A DNA stretch of 64,000 bases from contig JADJPV010000001.1 in the NCBI GenBank assembly GCA_016713085.1, forward strand, positions 496,001 through 560,000, given 5' to 3'. Both the position numbers and the translations under genes were made by a program. Below are positions 53,940-63,195 of this stretch, piece by piece (the stretch's first letter is position 1; every line of letters begins with the position of its first letter). Source of the stretch: Chitinophagaceae bacterium (GTDB lineage: Bacteria; Bacteroidota; Bacteroidia; Chitinophagales; Chitinophagaceae). The notes under the pieces were generated by a model that ran no database searches, had not been told where the DNA came from, and worked only from the letters and a program-made list of their open reading frames with translations.

Positions 53940-54945
53940 TTAAAAATAATTGAGCCCCATTGCCTGCCTCACAACTTCGATTGTTTTTTGCGCACTGATC
54001 CTTGCTTTTTCAGCACCTTTCAGCATTATATCTTGCAGATATACTCCATCGTTTTGAATACCTGCGGCCCTTTCACGGATGGGTGCCACAAACTTTGCAA
54101 TATCCTCACCGAGCTGTTTTTTCAAATCGCCGTAACGGATATTACAGCTGTTGAAATCATCCTCAAATTTCTTCACGGTATCGGGGCTGCTCATCAACCG
54201 CATCAATTGAAAAAGATTCTCAATATAATCGGGCTTAACAGAATTGGGTTCAGTTGGCCCCTGGTCAGTTTTTTGCCTTCATCACTTTCTTTTTAATCAC
54301 TTCATCTGTATCAGCAAGGTAAATAGTTGCATTCTGGTTTTCACTCTTGCTCATCTTCCCTGTTCCATCAAGGCTGGGCACTTTTACAAGCTCACCGCCA
54401 AAATTAAAAGCAGCCGGTTCAGGGAAAACTTCACTATAGCGGTGATTGAAACGGTTGGCAAAATTGCGGGCCATTTCCAGGTGCTGTTCCTGGTCTTTTC
54501 CTACAGGAACATAACTTGCACGAAACAGAAGAATATCAGCCGCCATTAATACAGGGTAAGTAAGTAAGCCTGCATTCACATTATCCGGATGTGCTCTCAC
54601 TTTGTCTTTAAAGGTTGTCGTTTTTTCCAACTCTCCTTTATAAGCAAGCATGTTGAGATATAAATATAATTCTGCCGTTTGCGGCACATGGCTCTGACAA
54701 TAAAGGGCAACTTTATCAGGATCCAATCCGCAGGCGATATTTTCTGCAAAAACTCTTTTTACATTTTCTTTCAGCTCCTTTGTATCCGGATGAGTGGTTA
54801 ATGAATGCCAATCGGCCACCATGAAATAACATTCATATTGATCCTGCATCTTTACGTACTTCTGCATGGCACCGAAATCATTTCCCAGGTGCAGGTAACC
54901 TGTGGGGCGGATACCACTCATGACAATTTCTCGCTTTGTACTCAT
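53940..54945 (-). CDS. trpS: Tryptophan--tRNA ligase, frameshifted
   Basis: About 334 aa, normal for TrpRS, from ATG 54945 (MSTKREIVMSGIRPTGYLHL). The HIGH-like motif is GYLHLGNDFGAM and the KMSKS motif is DGTGKMSKSENQNATIYL. Other marks: MVADWHSLTTHPD and LTYPVLMAADILLFRASYVP. It charges tRNA-Trp and is essential. The frame is broken in the six-T run (plus strand) at 54269-54274, which has one base too many; correcting it gives MKAKTDQGPTEPNSVKPDYI and continues to GLNYF at 53940. No second trpS is seen in this window. Confidence 0.95.
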
Positions 54946-55046
54946 AACTTTTTTCTTTTCAACCAAACCGGTAAGGCGGCGAAGATAATGAGAGTTTTGT
55001 ATGCAGAAACCCTGCATTTTCATTCCCGGTAAGAAATGTATTGATA

Positions 55047-55080
55047 TAAAAAATCCCCTTGCTGGCAAGGGGATTTTTAT
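55047..55080 (-). terminator. Terminator of the OmpA gene
   Basis: AAATCCCCTTGC and GCAAGGGGATTT form a perfect 12-bp stem with a TG loop between the ompA-like gene (ends 55104) and trpS (starts 54945). A and T runs on both sides make it work in either direction. Confidence 0.85.
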
Positions 55081-55103
55081 ATCGAACAAATAAGTAATAC
55101 TAA

Positions 55104-56441
55104 TTAATAGCTTCTCAGTTTCAATTCAACCCTGCGGTTCTTTGCTTTACCGGCAGCAGTTTTGTTATCAGCCAACGGACGATCTGAACCGAAACCAGCA
55201 GATGTTAAACGGGAACCTTCAACACCCTGTGCAACTAAATAAGCTTTTACAGCCGCAGCACGGTTTTCAGATAAGGTTTGGTTTTTAGCAGCATCACCTG
55301 AGTTATCAGTATGACCTTCTACATCTAATTGAAGACTTGGATTATCTTTTAAAATCTTAGCTACCTCATTCAATGGAGCATACGATTTTTTCTGTAACTG
55401 ATAGCTGCCTGTATTGAAGAATACGTTCTTTGCTGCAAATGCAACTTTCGTAATTACTTCTGCTTTAATTTCAGGACAACCTGCATTTGATGCAATACCC
55501 GGAACTGAAGGGCATTTATCTTCTTCATCGTTTACACCATCACCGTCAGTATCAGGAATAGGGCAACCTGCATAGCGGGCCACACCAGCTACAGAAGGAC
55601 ATTTATCCTCCTCATCGTTGATACCATCTTTATCTGTATCAGGAACAGGACACCCTGCATAACGGGCTAATCCAAATACATTGGCGCATTTATCATCTTT
55701 ATCTGCAATACCATCTTTATCCGCATCAGGGCAACCTTTCAAAGCTGCTAAACCTGCCGCATCGGGGCAAGCATCATTTTCATCCAGCACTCCATCACCA
55801 TCTCTGTCTTTCGGTGGTTCCGGTGCCGGAGGTGGTGGAGGTGGCACTACTTTTTTCCGTTCAACTATTGGAGCACTGATTCCGATTGAATGGAACAAAC
55901 TGTAGTTCGCTTTTGAAGTAACTGGTGCTCTGTATCCGGTATTGAGATGGATAAATGCAGCATCCAGGAGGTTCACCTGAATTCCGGCGCCAAAAGGCAT
56001 GTAGGCCATCCAGTTCGATCTTTCTTTTGAAATACCAATACCAGCCTGCAGATAAGGAACCACCCAATAGTTGTCAGGCAGCAGTTTTAAATTAATGTTT
56101 GCATCAGCTTCAAGATAAAAGGTTTGATTGTAATTGATATTAGTTGTATTCCTGGAAGGATACGCAACAAAAGCACCGGTTAAACGGGTCATTAAATCAA
56201 GATTATTGCTGATACCCTGCATGTAACTTACAGTAATTGCTGGGTTTAATCGGTCAATTTTGCTCCATTGCTTTTGGCGTATGAGAGAAGCAAGATTTTT
56301 AGTTCTTAAATCCTGAGCAGTTTTAAAATCGATCCCTGAAAAATGAATACCTAAAGAAGGGAGCTTTTTAAGATTGTTATTTTGTCCGTTTACTGCAAAC
56401 AGGCAGTTAACGGCAAATAACAAAAGGAACAATTGTTTCAT
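55104..56441 (-). CDS. OmpA family protein with thrombospondin type 3 repeats
   Basis: 445 aa. Signal peptide (KQLFLLLFAVNCLFAVNGQ), an N-terminal eight-strand-like barrel to about residue 205, a proline linker (VVPPPPPPAPEPPKDRDG), then Ca-binding TSP3 repeats with DxDxDG pattern (DRDGDGVLDENDACPDAAGL, DTDKDGINDEEDKCPSVAGV). The C-terminal OmpA peptidoglycan-binding domain includes LQLDVEGHTDNSGDAAKNQT, LSENRAAAVKAYLVAQGVEG and KAKNRRVELKLRSY. It ties the outer membrane to the cell wall. A good promoter lies upstream. Confidence 0.94.
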   Translation of the reverse strand: MKQLFLLLFAVNCLFAVNGQNNNLKKLPSLGIHFSGIDFKTAQDLRTKNLASLIRQKQWSKIDRLNPAITVSYMQGISNNLDLMTRLTGAFVAYPSRNTTNINYNQTFYLEADANINLKLLPDNYWVVPYLQAGIGISKERSNWMAYMPFGAGIQVNLLDAAFIHLNTGYRAPVTSKANYSLFHSIGISAPIVERKKVVPPPPPPAPEPPKDRDGDGVLDENDACPDAAGLAALKGCPDADKDGIADKDDKCANVFGLARYAGCPVPDTDKDGINDEEDKCPSVAGVARYAGCPIPDTDGDGVNDEEDKCPSVPGIASNAGCPEIKAEVITKVAFAAKNVFFNTGSYQLQKKSYAPLNEVAKILKDNPSLQLDVEGHTDNSGDAAKNQTLSENRAAAVKAYLVAQGVEGSRLTSAGFGSDRPLADNKTAAGKAKNRRVELKLRSY

Positions 56442-56463
56442 ATAAGAATTGTTTTGGAAAGTG

Positions 56464-56495
56464 CAAAAATAAAGGTAGGTGCCGTAAACATGAAA
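56464..56495 (-). promoter_or_regulatory. Putative promoter of the OmpA gene
   Basis: On the minus strand TTTC, 20 bp, TATTTTTG (positions 56495 down to 56464), the same form as the glmS and pckA promoters. The start codon is about 23 bp downstream. Confidence 0.65.
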
Positions 56496-56527
56496 TTAAT
56501 TATGCACATTACTCCATTGCTCTTCGA

Positions 56528-56950
56528 TTATTTTTTTGCCGGGGGCTTTTTACCCAATACTTCCAGTTTTACCCTGGTAAGCCCGCTTTTAATAAAACCA
56601 AGCTTTTGTGCCGCAGCCCTTGTTAAATCAATAATCCGCTTATTCCGATGATGCAGCCGGTCATTTATTTTCACAACAACTGATTTGCCATTTTTCAGAT
56701 TTGTAACCCTAACATAAGTACCCATTGGAAGGGAGTTATGTGCAGCAGTAAGTTTCTGCTGATTGAAAATTTCACCGTTTGAGGTTTTCCTTCCGTTAAA
56801 TTTATTGGAATAGAAACTGGCAACTCCATATTGAATCTTTGCCTTACCGTTGCTGGTTTTTTTTGAATTCTTAGTTGAATCCTGAGCAAAAACAGCTGAT
56901 CCCAGAAATAAAAATGCGCAAAAAAAGAATGGCAGCAATCTGATCATCAA
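56528..56950 (-). CDS. RlpA-like septal/lytic transglycosylase family protein
   Basis: 140 aa with a signal peptide (LPFFFCAFLFLGSAVFAQ), then the double-psi beta-barrel of RlpA: YGVASFYSNKFNGRKTSNGE, AAHNSLPMGTYVRVTNLKNG, VVKINDRLHHRNKRIIDLTR and AAQKLGFIKSGLTRVKLEVL. The catalytic Asp is in NDR and the conserved His in AAHNSLP. RlpA of Pseudomonas cuts naked glycan strands at septa; small versions such as this lack the SPOR domain. It starts 3 bp after the L,D-transpeptidase gene, so both cell-wall genes form an operon. Confidence 0.9.
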   Translation of the reverse strand: MMIRLLPFFFCAFLFLGSAVFAQDSTKNSKKTSNGKAKIQYGVASFYSNKFNGRKTSNGEIFNQQKLTAAHNSLPMGTYVRVTNLKNGKSVVVKINDRLHHRNKRIIDLTRAAAQKLGFIKSGLTRVKLEVLGKKPPAKK

Positions 56951-56953
56951 ACA

Positions 56954-58657
56954 TTATTTGGTTAAAAAATAAGCTTCACGGGCTGCTTTATCTTCGCCGT
57001 AGATATCATCGTAAAAAACAACCTTCCCATTCTTCCCGGCAGCTGTAAAATAACGGAAATAAACCGGGATTTTTGATTTTACCGGAACAACGTGTTTTTC
57101 CTTGCGGTTTAACCATACTTTAATCGAATCTCCTACAGACTGACTTGCAGACGACTCATAATTAATACTGTCAAGTGCAGAAATGTAATAGGTAAGCTTT
57201 TCCCATTCCTGTACCCTTACACATCCATGGCTGAGTGCCCTGTTCTCATTTTTAAACAGGTAACGCTGATTGGTATCGTGCAGGTAAACAGAATATTTAT
57301 TGGGGAAATTAAATTTCAAAATTCCCAATGCATTTGCATCGCCACTGCCCTGCACCACACGAAAAGGGATTCCTTTTTTGTATTTGTCCCAATCAACAGT
57401 ATAAGGATCCACTTCTTCACCTTCCCAAGTAGTAAGCATGTAGCCTTTTTTTGCCAGGTAACCGGGATTACGTTTTAAAGCCGGCAGTATTTCTTTCAGG
57501 ATAATGCTGTTGGGAATCGTCCATTGAGGATAGGTAACCATATCACTGATCTGGCTGGTAAGCAATGGTGTTCTTGTATTGGGCTTACCAACTACCACCC
57601 TGCTTTCAATTTTAACCGTATCATTATCCCACAACTGCAGGTAATAACCAGGAAGATTCACCCAGATATACTTGTTTGGCATTGGGTATGGCATTAACTT
57701 ATAACGGTCAAGATTAATGGCAATGCGTTTAAACTTTTCTGCATCTGTACTGTTGAGTGAACGAACGAGCTGTACTCCGTATTTCCCATCCACTTTCAAC
57801 CCTCTCTTTTTTTGTACCTGTATGATGGCTGCCTTTAATTGTGCTGTATCAACTTCTTTTGTTTGCCATGGAATGGCACTCTCTTCTTTCAAACGCTTCA
57901 CTAATGTTTTTATAAATGTTACAGAATCTTTATATGGATAGGAAACATAGGTAGTGGGAATTTTAAAATCGGCACTGTCTAAAAACTCTTTCAATGCTTT
58001 CCGTAAATCAACATATCCCCGGTGCAATGGTTCAAGTGAGTGAAACACTTCATTTACAGCATGAGCGCCTAATGCTGTATTGATGTTTTTATGATAAAAA
58101 CTATCTGTAAGTGTTGAATCAGTCCTTTTGTAAATGCTGTCGCTTTTCAACCTGCCAACGTATAAGTGGGAACTGATGCGGAAAAAAGCATCTGTCAGCA
58201 TCAGGTCAGCTTTTGACCAGAGTGCTGCATCTCTTTTATCACCTGTTGACAATGTATCTGCTGCAATACGTTTGTAGATCATCTGCAGGTATTCAGAATG
58301 GTAATCTTCCGGAAACAAACCATACTCCTTTGAGTGCTCAATGAAATTCAGTAATGAATCAGCAATGGGCAGCCAGTTCTCTTTGCTGCTCCAGATGCTT
58401 TGATAGTTATTGACTTTATAATAATTATTCACCGCATTCACCAGTGAAAATGTAATACTGTCATTCAACCTCCCCTCATTGGAAACAGAATACTCAAGTA
58501 TTTCCTGAATATTTCTCACCACACGTTCATTCATCTGTTCAGGTTCAGCAACAATATCCGGTTTGTTTTCCGGCTGGCTGTTATTACAGGCATAAACAAC
58601 CATTATAAACAGCAGTATAAATAAAACTTCGGGGGATAGATTTTGACGGGACCTCAT
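56954..58657 (-). CDS. L,D-transpeptidase (YcbB/LdtD-type) lipoprotein
   Basis: 567 aa. Lipoprotein-type start (FILLFIMVVYACNNSQPEN). The order is N-terminal scaffold domain, a peptidoglycan-binding-like helix bundle (AAIIQVQKKRGLKVDGKYGV), then the YkuD catalytic domain (YPMPNKYIWVNLPGYYLQLW, VVGKPNTRTPLLTSQISDMV, KYSVYLHDTNQRYLF, NENRALSHGCVRVQEWEKL with nucleophile Cys in HGCVR). It makes 3-3 cross-links in peptidoglycan or attaches proteins, in the periplasm, and is insensitive to most penicillins. The next gene is an RlpA-like protein. Confidence 0.92.
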   Translation of the reverse strand: MRSRQNLSPEVLFILLFIMVVYACNNSQPENKPDIVAEPEQMNERVVRNIQEILEYSVSNEGRLNDSITFSLVNAVNNYYKVNNYQSIWSSKENWLPIADSLLNFIEHSKEYGLFPEDYHSEYLQMIYKRIAADTLSTGDKRDAALWSKADLMLTDAFFRISSHLYVGRLKSDSIYKRTDSTLTDSFYHKNINTALGAHAVNEVFHSLEPLHRGYVDLRKALKEFLDSADFKIPTTYVSYPYKDSVTFIKTLVKRLKEESAIPWQTKEVDTAQLKAAIIQVQKKRGLKVDGKYGVQLVRSLNSTDAEKFKRIAINLDRYKLMPYPMPNKYIWVNLPGYYLQLWDNDTVKIESRVVVGKPNTRTPLLTSQISDMVTYPQWTIPNSIILKEILPALKRNPGYLAKKGYMLTTWEGEEVDPYTVDWDKYKKGIPFRVVQGSGDANALGILKFNFPNKYSVYLHDTNQRYLFKNENRALSHGCVRVQEWEKLTYYISALDSINYESSASQSVGDSIKVWLNRKEKHVVPVKSKIPVYFRYFTAAGKNGKVVFYDDIYGEDKAAREAYFLTK

Positions 58658-58701
58658 GTATTGATTACATTTATTACACCATCACCAATAGATCAGCAGC
58701 A

Positions 58702-59754
58702 ATGGATGTTTTTCAGATAGTCAAAGTAAGGAATAGGTTGCAAATTGCAACAGGTGTTGGTATCTTTTTTTTGCTGCTCGCCCAGTCTGTGGGAGCACAG
58801 CCACCGAAAAAAGGCAGGTCTGAACAGTCATCCTTAGCCGGGTTTGTATCAACAGGCAGTTTTGATGAACAGGTATTGCAAATCAATAATCAGCCAAAAG
58901 ATGTTACCATAGAAATCAACGCTCCCCTGCAGTTCAGAAAAAGTGGAAAGACCTATCTTATCTTTTATGCCCTGCCCAACGGTAATACAATTGAATGGAC
59001 CAAAGGAAAAAAAATGAATGCTGGTGACGACTGGCATTTTGATATTCAGCATATCGCAGCACAAACAAGATTTATCCGTTCAGCAGATAAGAGAAATAAT
59101 TACGTTGTTATTTATCTCATGACTCAACAAAAAAGCTGGCCCGCCTGGAAAAAAACTTATCCTGATGCTAACAGGATCATTCAACAGATTGTTGACAGCA
59201 TTAGCTCCTTTTTCCAATCATATCATCCGCATATTATACTAAACGGACATAGCGGTGGAGGAAGTTTTATTTTTGGTTATCTCGATGCAGTAGAAACAAT
59301 TCCTTCTTCAGTTGACAGGATTGCATTTCTCGACAGTGACTATGGCTATGAAACTGAACGTCATCAAAAAAAACTTACCGACTGGCTGCAGGAAGACAGA
59401 AAAAATAATCTTGTTGTACTTGCTTATAACGACAGTGTTGTGATCTATAATGGGAAACCGCTTGTAAGCCCAACTGGAGGTACATGGTACAGAAGCAGGT
59501 TGTTACAAAGAGATTTGTCACAAACGTTTTCATTCAACAGTACAACTGATACCACATTCATTCATCACTCTGCTTTAAAGGGAAGAATTCAAATTCATCT
59601 GAAGCAAAATCCAACAGGATTGATTTATCATACAGTGCAGGTAGAGAAAAATGGTTTTATTTACAGCATTTTATCCAGCACAAAGTTTGACAGGAGGAAA
59701 TACTTTAGTTATTTCGGTGAAAGAGTATATGAAGACTATATACCTGCTAAATAG
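58702..59754 (+). CDS. Secreted alpha/beta-hydrolase-like protein
   Basis: 350 aa. N-terminal hydrophobic segment (GVGIFFLLLAQSVGAQ) acting as signal peptide. The central part has an alpha/beta-hydrolase core: KTYLIFYALPNGNTIEWTKG, FIRSADKRNNYVVIYLMTQQ, and HIILNGHSGGGSFIFGYLDA, where GHSGGG is the nucleophile elbow. The Asp in VDRIAFLDSDYGYE could be the acid. I do not know the substrate; a peptidase or esterase is possible. It is divergent from the L,D-transpeptidase and its end overlaps the convergent DUF952 gene by 8 bp. Confidence 0.75.
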   Translation: MDVFQIVKVRNRLQIATGVGIFFLLLAQSVGAQPPKKGRSEQSSLAGFVSTGSFDEQVLQINNQPKDVTIEINAPLQFRKSGKTYLIFYALPNGNTIEWTKGKKMNAGDDWHFDIQHIAAQTRFIRSADKRNNYVVIYLMTQQKSWPAWKKTYPDANRIIQQIVDSISSFFQSYHPHIILNGHSGGGSFIFGYLDAVETIPSSVDRIAFLDSDYGYETERHQKKLTDWLQEDRKNNLVVLAYNDSVVIYNGKPLVSPTGGTWYRSRLLQRDLSQTFSFNSTTDTTFIHHSALKGRIQIHLKQNPTGLIYHTVQVEKNGFIYSILSSTKFDRRKYFSYFGERVYEDYIPAK

Positions 59755-60046
59755 CAACTACATCAATTACTGCTTCCAGGTTAATGACTCCATACACATG
59801 CGGAAAAGTATCTTCGGTTGAAGGGCTCCATTCAAATACAAAACGGCTGGTAAGTTTATCTGTGTCAATCACCAGCTTCACAACATCTGTTTTGCCGGAG
59901 AAATATCTTTCCAGTACACCAGCCACCTGGTTTTCCTGTGAGCAATGAATAAATCCTTCAGCTTTTAAAGAAGGCGTTTCATAAAAACCATTTGCTTTGG
60001 CTGCGCTCCATTCGGCAGCAGTTGTAACATGATAAATAATGGGCAT
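59747..60046 (-). CDS. DUF952 domain-containing protein
   Basis: 99 aa, the length of the domain. MPIIYHVTTAAEWSAAKANG, then LKAEGFIHCSQENQVAGVLE and FPHVYGVINLEAVIDVV are the family signature; the fold is related to ADP-ribosyltransferase-like or Tpt1-like domains. The function is unknown. It starts 2 bp after the VOC gene and is the last gene of the shikimate operon. Confidence 0.9.
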   Translation of the reverse strand: MPIIYHVTTAAEWSAAKANGFYETPSLKAEGFIHCSQENQVAGVLERYFSGKTDVVKLVIDTDKLTSRFVFEWSPSTEDTFPHVYGVINLEAVIDVVAI

Positions 60047-60048
60047 CG

Positions 60049-60492
60049 TTAACGTTTAATTTCGTTGAGTTCAATTAAGTAACCATCCGGATCGGCAAGA
60101 TAGATCTGAACAGCGCCATCAAAACGAACCTGTTTGTGAAAGCTCATCTGATGGCTTTGCAAATATAGTTCAGCAGCTTTGATCGATTGTACAAATAACG
60201 CAAAATGACTGCCATTGCGGTCATTGTTAACAGGCACTGTTCTTCCTGCCAGTAAATGAATCTGCTGATCAGTTCCCAGTTTAAACCAGGAGCGGATTGC
60301 TTTCAATGAATCGGGAACAGGTACAGGTTCTAATCCCAATACTTCTTTATAAAATTTTGTACTGGCGGCAATATCTTTTACCTGTAAAGCAACATGATTG
60401 TGTTTCACCACTTCAATCTTTGCTTCGGCTTGTGCAAAAGACTGAGCCGAAAAAAATACAGCAAGCAGCAGAATCGTTAATCGTTGAAACAT
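60049..60492 (-). CDS. Secreted VOC (glyoxalase/bleomycin-resistance) family protein
   Basis: 147 aa with a signal peptide (RLTILLLAVFFSAQSFAQ), unusual for this fold but common in Bacteroidota. The VOC domain shows VVKHNHVALQVKDIAASTKF, YKEVLGLEPVPVPDS, FALFVQSIKAAELYLQSHQM and AVQIYLADPDGYLIELNEIK. The metal ligands include His in HNHVALQV and Glu in LIELNE. The substrate is unknown. It lies 14 bp after aroC and 2 bp before the DUF952 gene. Confidence 0.87.
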   Translation of the reverse strand: MFQRLTILLLAVFFSAQSFAQAEAKIEVVKHNHVALQVKDIAASTKFYKEVLGLEPVPVPDSLKAIRSWFKLGTDQQIHLLAGRTVPVNNDRNGSHFALFVQSIKAAELYLQSHQMSFHKQVRFDGAVQIYLADPDGYLIELNEIKR

Positions 60493-60506
60493 ATGGATGA
60501 TAATAA

Positions 60507-61499
60507 TTACAATACTCTTTTAATACGCTGTTCCTGCATCATCAGATCAGCCAGTACAATAGCAGCAGCAGCTTCCACAATTACTGGTGCTCTTAATGCG
60601 ACACAAAGATCATGACGGCCCTTAATAGAAAAACTTTCCACTTCCTGTGTATCCCAGTTCAAACTTTTTTGTTCTTTTGGAGTAGAGGATGTTGGTTTAA
60701 TGGCTAAGCGAAACACCAGTTCATTTCCATTGCTGATACCACCTACAACTCCACCTGCATGATTGGTTGTTGTTTTACCATGCATGTCTTCAATCGCATC
60801 GTTGTGTTCACTGCCAAACATTTTGGCTGCGGCAAAACCGGTTCCGAATTCAATACCACGCACAGCAGGAATTGCAAAGATGATATGCGCCAATGCAGAT
60901 TCAACTGAATCAAAATAAGGTTCACCCAAACCAACAGGCAATCCATTGACTTTACATTCAACCAAACCACCTACTGAATCTTTTGCCTCAATGGCATTCT
61001 GCAATCCTTTCTCCAAATCTTTTTCACCACCTATTTCTATTACCTCAGCATCTATAGCTATATTCTGCATTAATTTCTTTGCAATGGCACCAGCTGCAAC
61101 TAATCCTGTTGTCAATCTTGCACTGAAATGTCCTCCACCTCTGTAATCTTCATTCCCACCAAATTTTTCATGAGCTGTAAAATCAGCATGGCCGGGGCGG
61201 GGAATGCTTCTCTGCTTTTGATAATCTTCGCTGCGTGTATTATTATTTTCAAACAGGATGGTAATCGGAAATCCCGTCGTCTTTCCATTGAAAATTCCAC
61301 TTTTAAAAATGGGATAATCTGCTTCCTGTCTTGGTGTAGTTCCTTTTTGCTTTCCGCCTTTTCTTCTTTCAAGATCGGGAAGTAAATCATCTTCAGTTAA
61401 CGCCAAACCTGCCGGACAACCATCAATGGTAATGCCCACACATTCGCCATGCGATTCGCCAAAGATGGATACACGAAATAATTTTCCGAATGAATTCAA
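60507..61499 (-). CDS. aroC: Chorismate synthase
   Basis: 330 aa. It makes chorismate from EPSP, the last step of the shikimate pathway, with reduced FMN. Marks: NSFGKLFRVSIFGESHGECV (signature 1 with the conserved His), RRKGGKQKGTTPRQEADYPI, RPGHADFTAHEKFGGNEDYR, GGGHFSARLTTGLVAAGAIA, and NHAGGVVGGISNGNELVFRL. The C-terminus is VLADLMMQEQRIKRVL. It sits 15 bp after aroA in a single-strand operon, so both enzymes are made together. Confidence 0.97.
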   Translation of the reverse strand: MNSFGKLFRVSIFGESHGECVGITIDGCPAGLALTEDDLLPDLERRKGGKQKGTTPRQEADYPIFKSGIFNGKTTGFPITILFENNNTRSEDYQKQRSIPRPGHADFTAHEKFGGNEDYRGGGHFSARLTTGLVAAGAIAKKLMQNIAIDAEVIEIGGEKDLEKGLQNAIEAKDSVGGLVECKVNGLPVGLGEPYFDSVESALAHIIFAIPAVRGIEFGTGFAAAKMFGSEHNDAIEDMHGKTTTNHAGGVVGGISNGNELVFRLAIKPTSSTPKEQKSLNWDTQEVESFSIKGRHDLCVALRAPVIVEAAAAIVLADLMMQEQRIKRVL

Positions 61500-61514
61500 T
61501 GTTCTTTGTTTATG

Positions 61515-62843
61515 TTATAAAGATACGTTTGCTCCAAGTAACTTCAGATGCTCATAAAAATCAGGATAGGACTTATTGACGGCATCTGCTTTTCCAATCT
61601 GCACAGGTCCATTTGCTTTTAATGCTGCAACAGCACAGGCCATGGCAATACGATGATCATGTCGTGAATGAACTGTTGCAGATTTTATTCCGCTTCCTCC
61701 ATGAATAATCATGAGATCATCCTGCAGATCAATCTGTACTCCCATTTTTTCAAATTCTTCCTGTAAGGTAACAGCACGGTTACTTTCCTTATGCACTAAA
61801 CGTTTGGTTCCTTCAATCACTGATTTGCCATTGCAGTTTGCAGCGAGTGCCACCAAGGGTGGAAACAGATCGGGACATTCAGTTGCATTGAAATGAAAAG
61901 CTTTTAACGGTGCCGGACCAATTTCAATCTGATCAGGCTGAACAGAAAGTATACAACCGCAATCCATCAATGCCTGCAGTACAACTTTATCTGCCTGTGT
62001 TGAAAATACATCCAACCCTTTTACTGTTATATTTCCCGCAATTGCTCCAGCAACCAATAAAAAGGCAGCGCCGCTCCAATCGCCTTCTACCGTGTAATGA
62101 TGAGTCGTGACCCGATAGCTATCGGGTGATGAGCCGGGAGTATCAGCAGCATAATTGAAAACAAACTCCTGGTAATTTTTATTCTCAGGAAGAAGCAAAC
62201 CAAATTGCTTCATTACATTCAATGTTAAATCAATGTATGGTTTACTTTTCAGGTTGTTGACTTTTATTGTGACGATTGAATCATCAGACTCTGAAGCCCC
62301 TCCTTTGGAGGGGTTTGGGGAGGCCGCTGAATATGCCATTAACAAACCCGTTAAAAACTGTGAGCTGAGTGATCCGTCTATTTCAATATTTTTTGTAACG
62401 ATTGGACCCTGGATACTCAAAGGAAGTTTACCCCCATTGCTTTTCACTTTGATATCGAGCTGTGGCAATATCTCATCAAAAAAATCCATCGGTCTTGTTG
62501 TAAGACTCCCTGTACCATTAACAGTAATTGCATGAATGCTTAACGCAACCAAGGGTGTAAACATGCGGATACTGAGTCCAGATTCTCCGCAGTTAATTTC
62601 ACTGCCAATGGGCTTTACACCATTACTGGTAATGGTGAGTTCATTGCCGTTTGTTTCAATCACTGCTCCCAGCTTCTGAATAATATCCAGTGCTGCTTTA
62701 TCATCATTACTGTTGCCGGGATTTTTAATTACACTTATTCCCCCTGCCAGCAATGCAGCAGCACAGGCACGTTGCATAGAGCTTTTGGAAGCATTCGTTT
62801 GAATGCTTCCGGATAATATTGATGGTTGAATGATTACTTTCAT
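61515..62843 (-). CDS. aroA: 3-phosphoshikimate 1-carboxyvinyltransferase with two repeat insertions
   Basis: 442 aa, longer than I expect for Bacteroidota members. It joins PEP to shikimate 3-phosphate to make EPSP. Marks: NASKSSMQRACAAALLAGG (substrate Lys), ALSIHAITVNGTGSLTTRPM, GSLSSQFLTGLLMAYSAA, VEGDWSGAAFLLVAGAIAG, ATECPDLFPPLVALAAN and SRHDHRIAMACAVAALKANG. Two dispersed repeats are read in frame: SPNPSKGGASES from the CCTCC element (62297-62324) and SPDSYRVT from the 18-bp palindrome (62110-62127). Both fall in surface-loop positions. The start overlaps the upstream stop as ATGA. The enzyme is probably still active. Confidence 0.95.
   Translation of the reverse strand: MKVIIQPSILSGSIQTNASKSSMQRACAAALLAGGISVIKNPGNSNDDKAALDIIQKLGAVIETNGNELTITSNGVKPIGSEINCGESGLSIRMFTPLVALSIHAITVNGTGSLTTRPMDFFDEILPQLDIKVKSNGGKLPLSIQGPIVTKNIEIDGSLSSQFLTGLLMAYSAASPNPSKGGASESDDSIVTIKVNNLKSKPYIDLTLNVMKQFGLLLPENKNYQEFVFNYAADTPGSSPDSYRVTTHHYTVEGDWSGAAFLLVAGAIAGNITVKGLDVFSTQADKVVLQALMDCGCILSVQPDQIEIGPAPLKAFHFNATECPDLFPPLVALAANCNGKSVIEGTKRLVHKESNRAVTLQEEFEKMGVQIDLQDDLMIIHGGSGIKSATVHSRHDHRIAMACAVAALKANGPVQIGKADAVNKSYPDFYEHLKLLGANVSL
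62110..62127. repeat. 18-bp palindrome, copy 2, inside aroA
   Basis: ACCCGATAGCTATCGGGT, identical to 6782-6799 but read in another frame (PDSYRV). It sits just before the conserved YTVEGDWSG segment of AroA. Confidence 0.85.
62297..62324. repeat. CCTCC/GGAGG hairpin element inside aroA
   Basis: CCCCTCC-TTT-GGAGGGG is a perfect 7-bp stem, followed by TTTGGGGAGGCC. This is a dispersed-repeat type known between genes in Bacteroidota; here it is translated as PNPSKGGAS within aroA. Confidence 0.75.
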
Positions 62844-63193
62844 TTCTCTTCTTTGTAATACTTCTTTGTTACTTCAATTAGCCCTACAATATGATTATTG
62901 AACTCATCTAACTCTTCTGCGGGGACCCACAATTCATTATGAATTTCTCCTCCTACATTTTGTACTTCAAACTTTTTTAAATACTCCGCATTTACATGAA
63001 ACATTGTCACAAAGCCAGCCCCATATGCAGGAACATTCCATTCAACATTAATTTGAATGGCATACTCTTCATCCATTACAGGATAGAAAATTGGCTGCTC
63101 AGGTAATCGGGGAGGGAACTTCCTCCACCCTGACTCTTCAATTAAATCTAATTCCTGCTTCCCAACCGGCCGAAATAGAACTATTGTATTCAC
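62840..63193 (-). CDS. ADP-ribosylation/crystallin J1-like small protein
   Basis: 117 aa. NTIVLFRPVGKQELDLIEES, then GWRKFPPRLPEQPIFYPVMD, then EEYAIQINVEWN are highly typical of a small family usually annotated as ADP-ribosylation/crystallin J1; the name is historical and the function is not known. No signal peptide. It lies between aroB (2-bp gap) and aroA (ATGA overlap), so it is tightly coupled to shikimate-pathway genes here, which does not prove a role in it. Confidence 0.85.
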   Translation of the reverse strand: MNTIVLFRPVGKQELDLIEESGWRKFPPRLPEQPIFYPVMDEEYAIQINVEWNVPAYGAGFVTMFHVNAEYLKKFEVQNVGGEIHNELWVPAEELDEFNNHIVGLIEVTKKYYKEEK

Positions 63194-63195
63194 TG

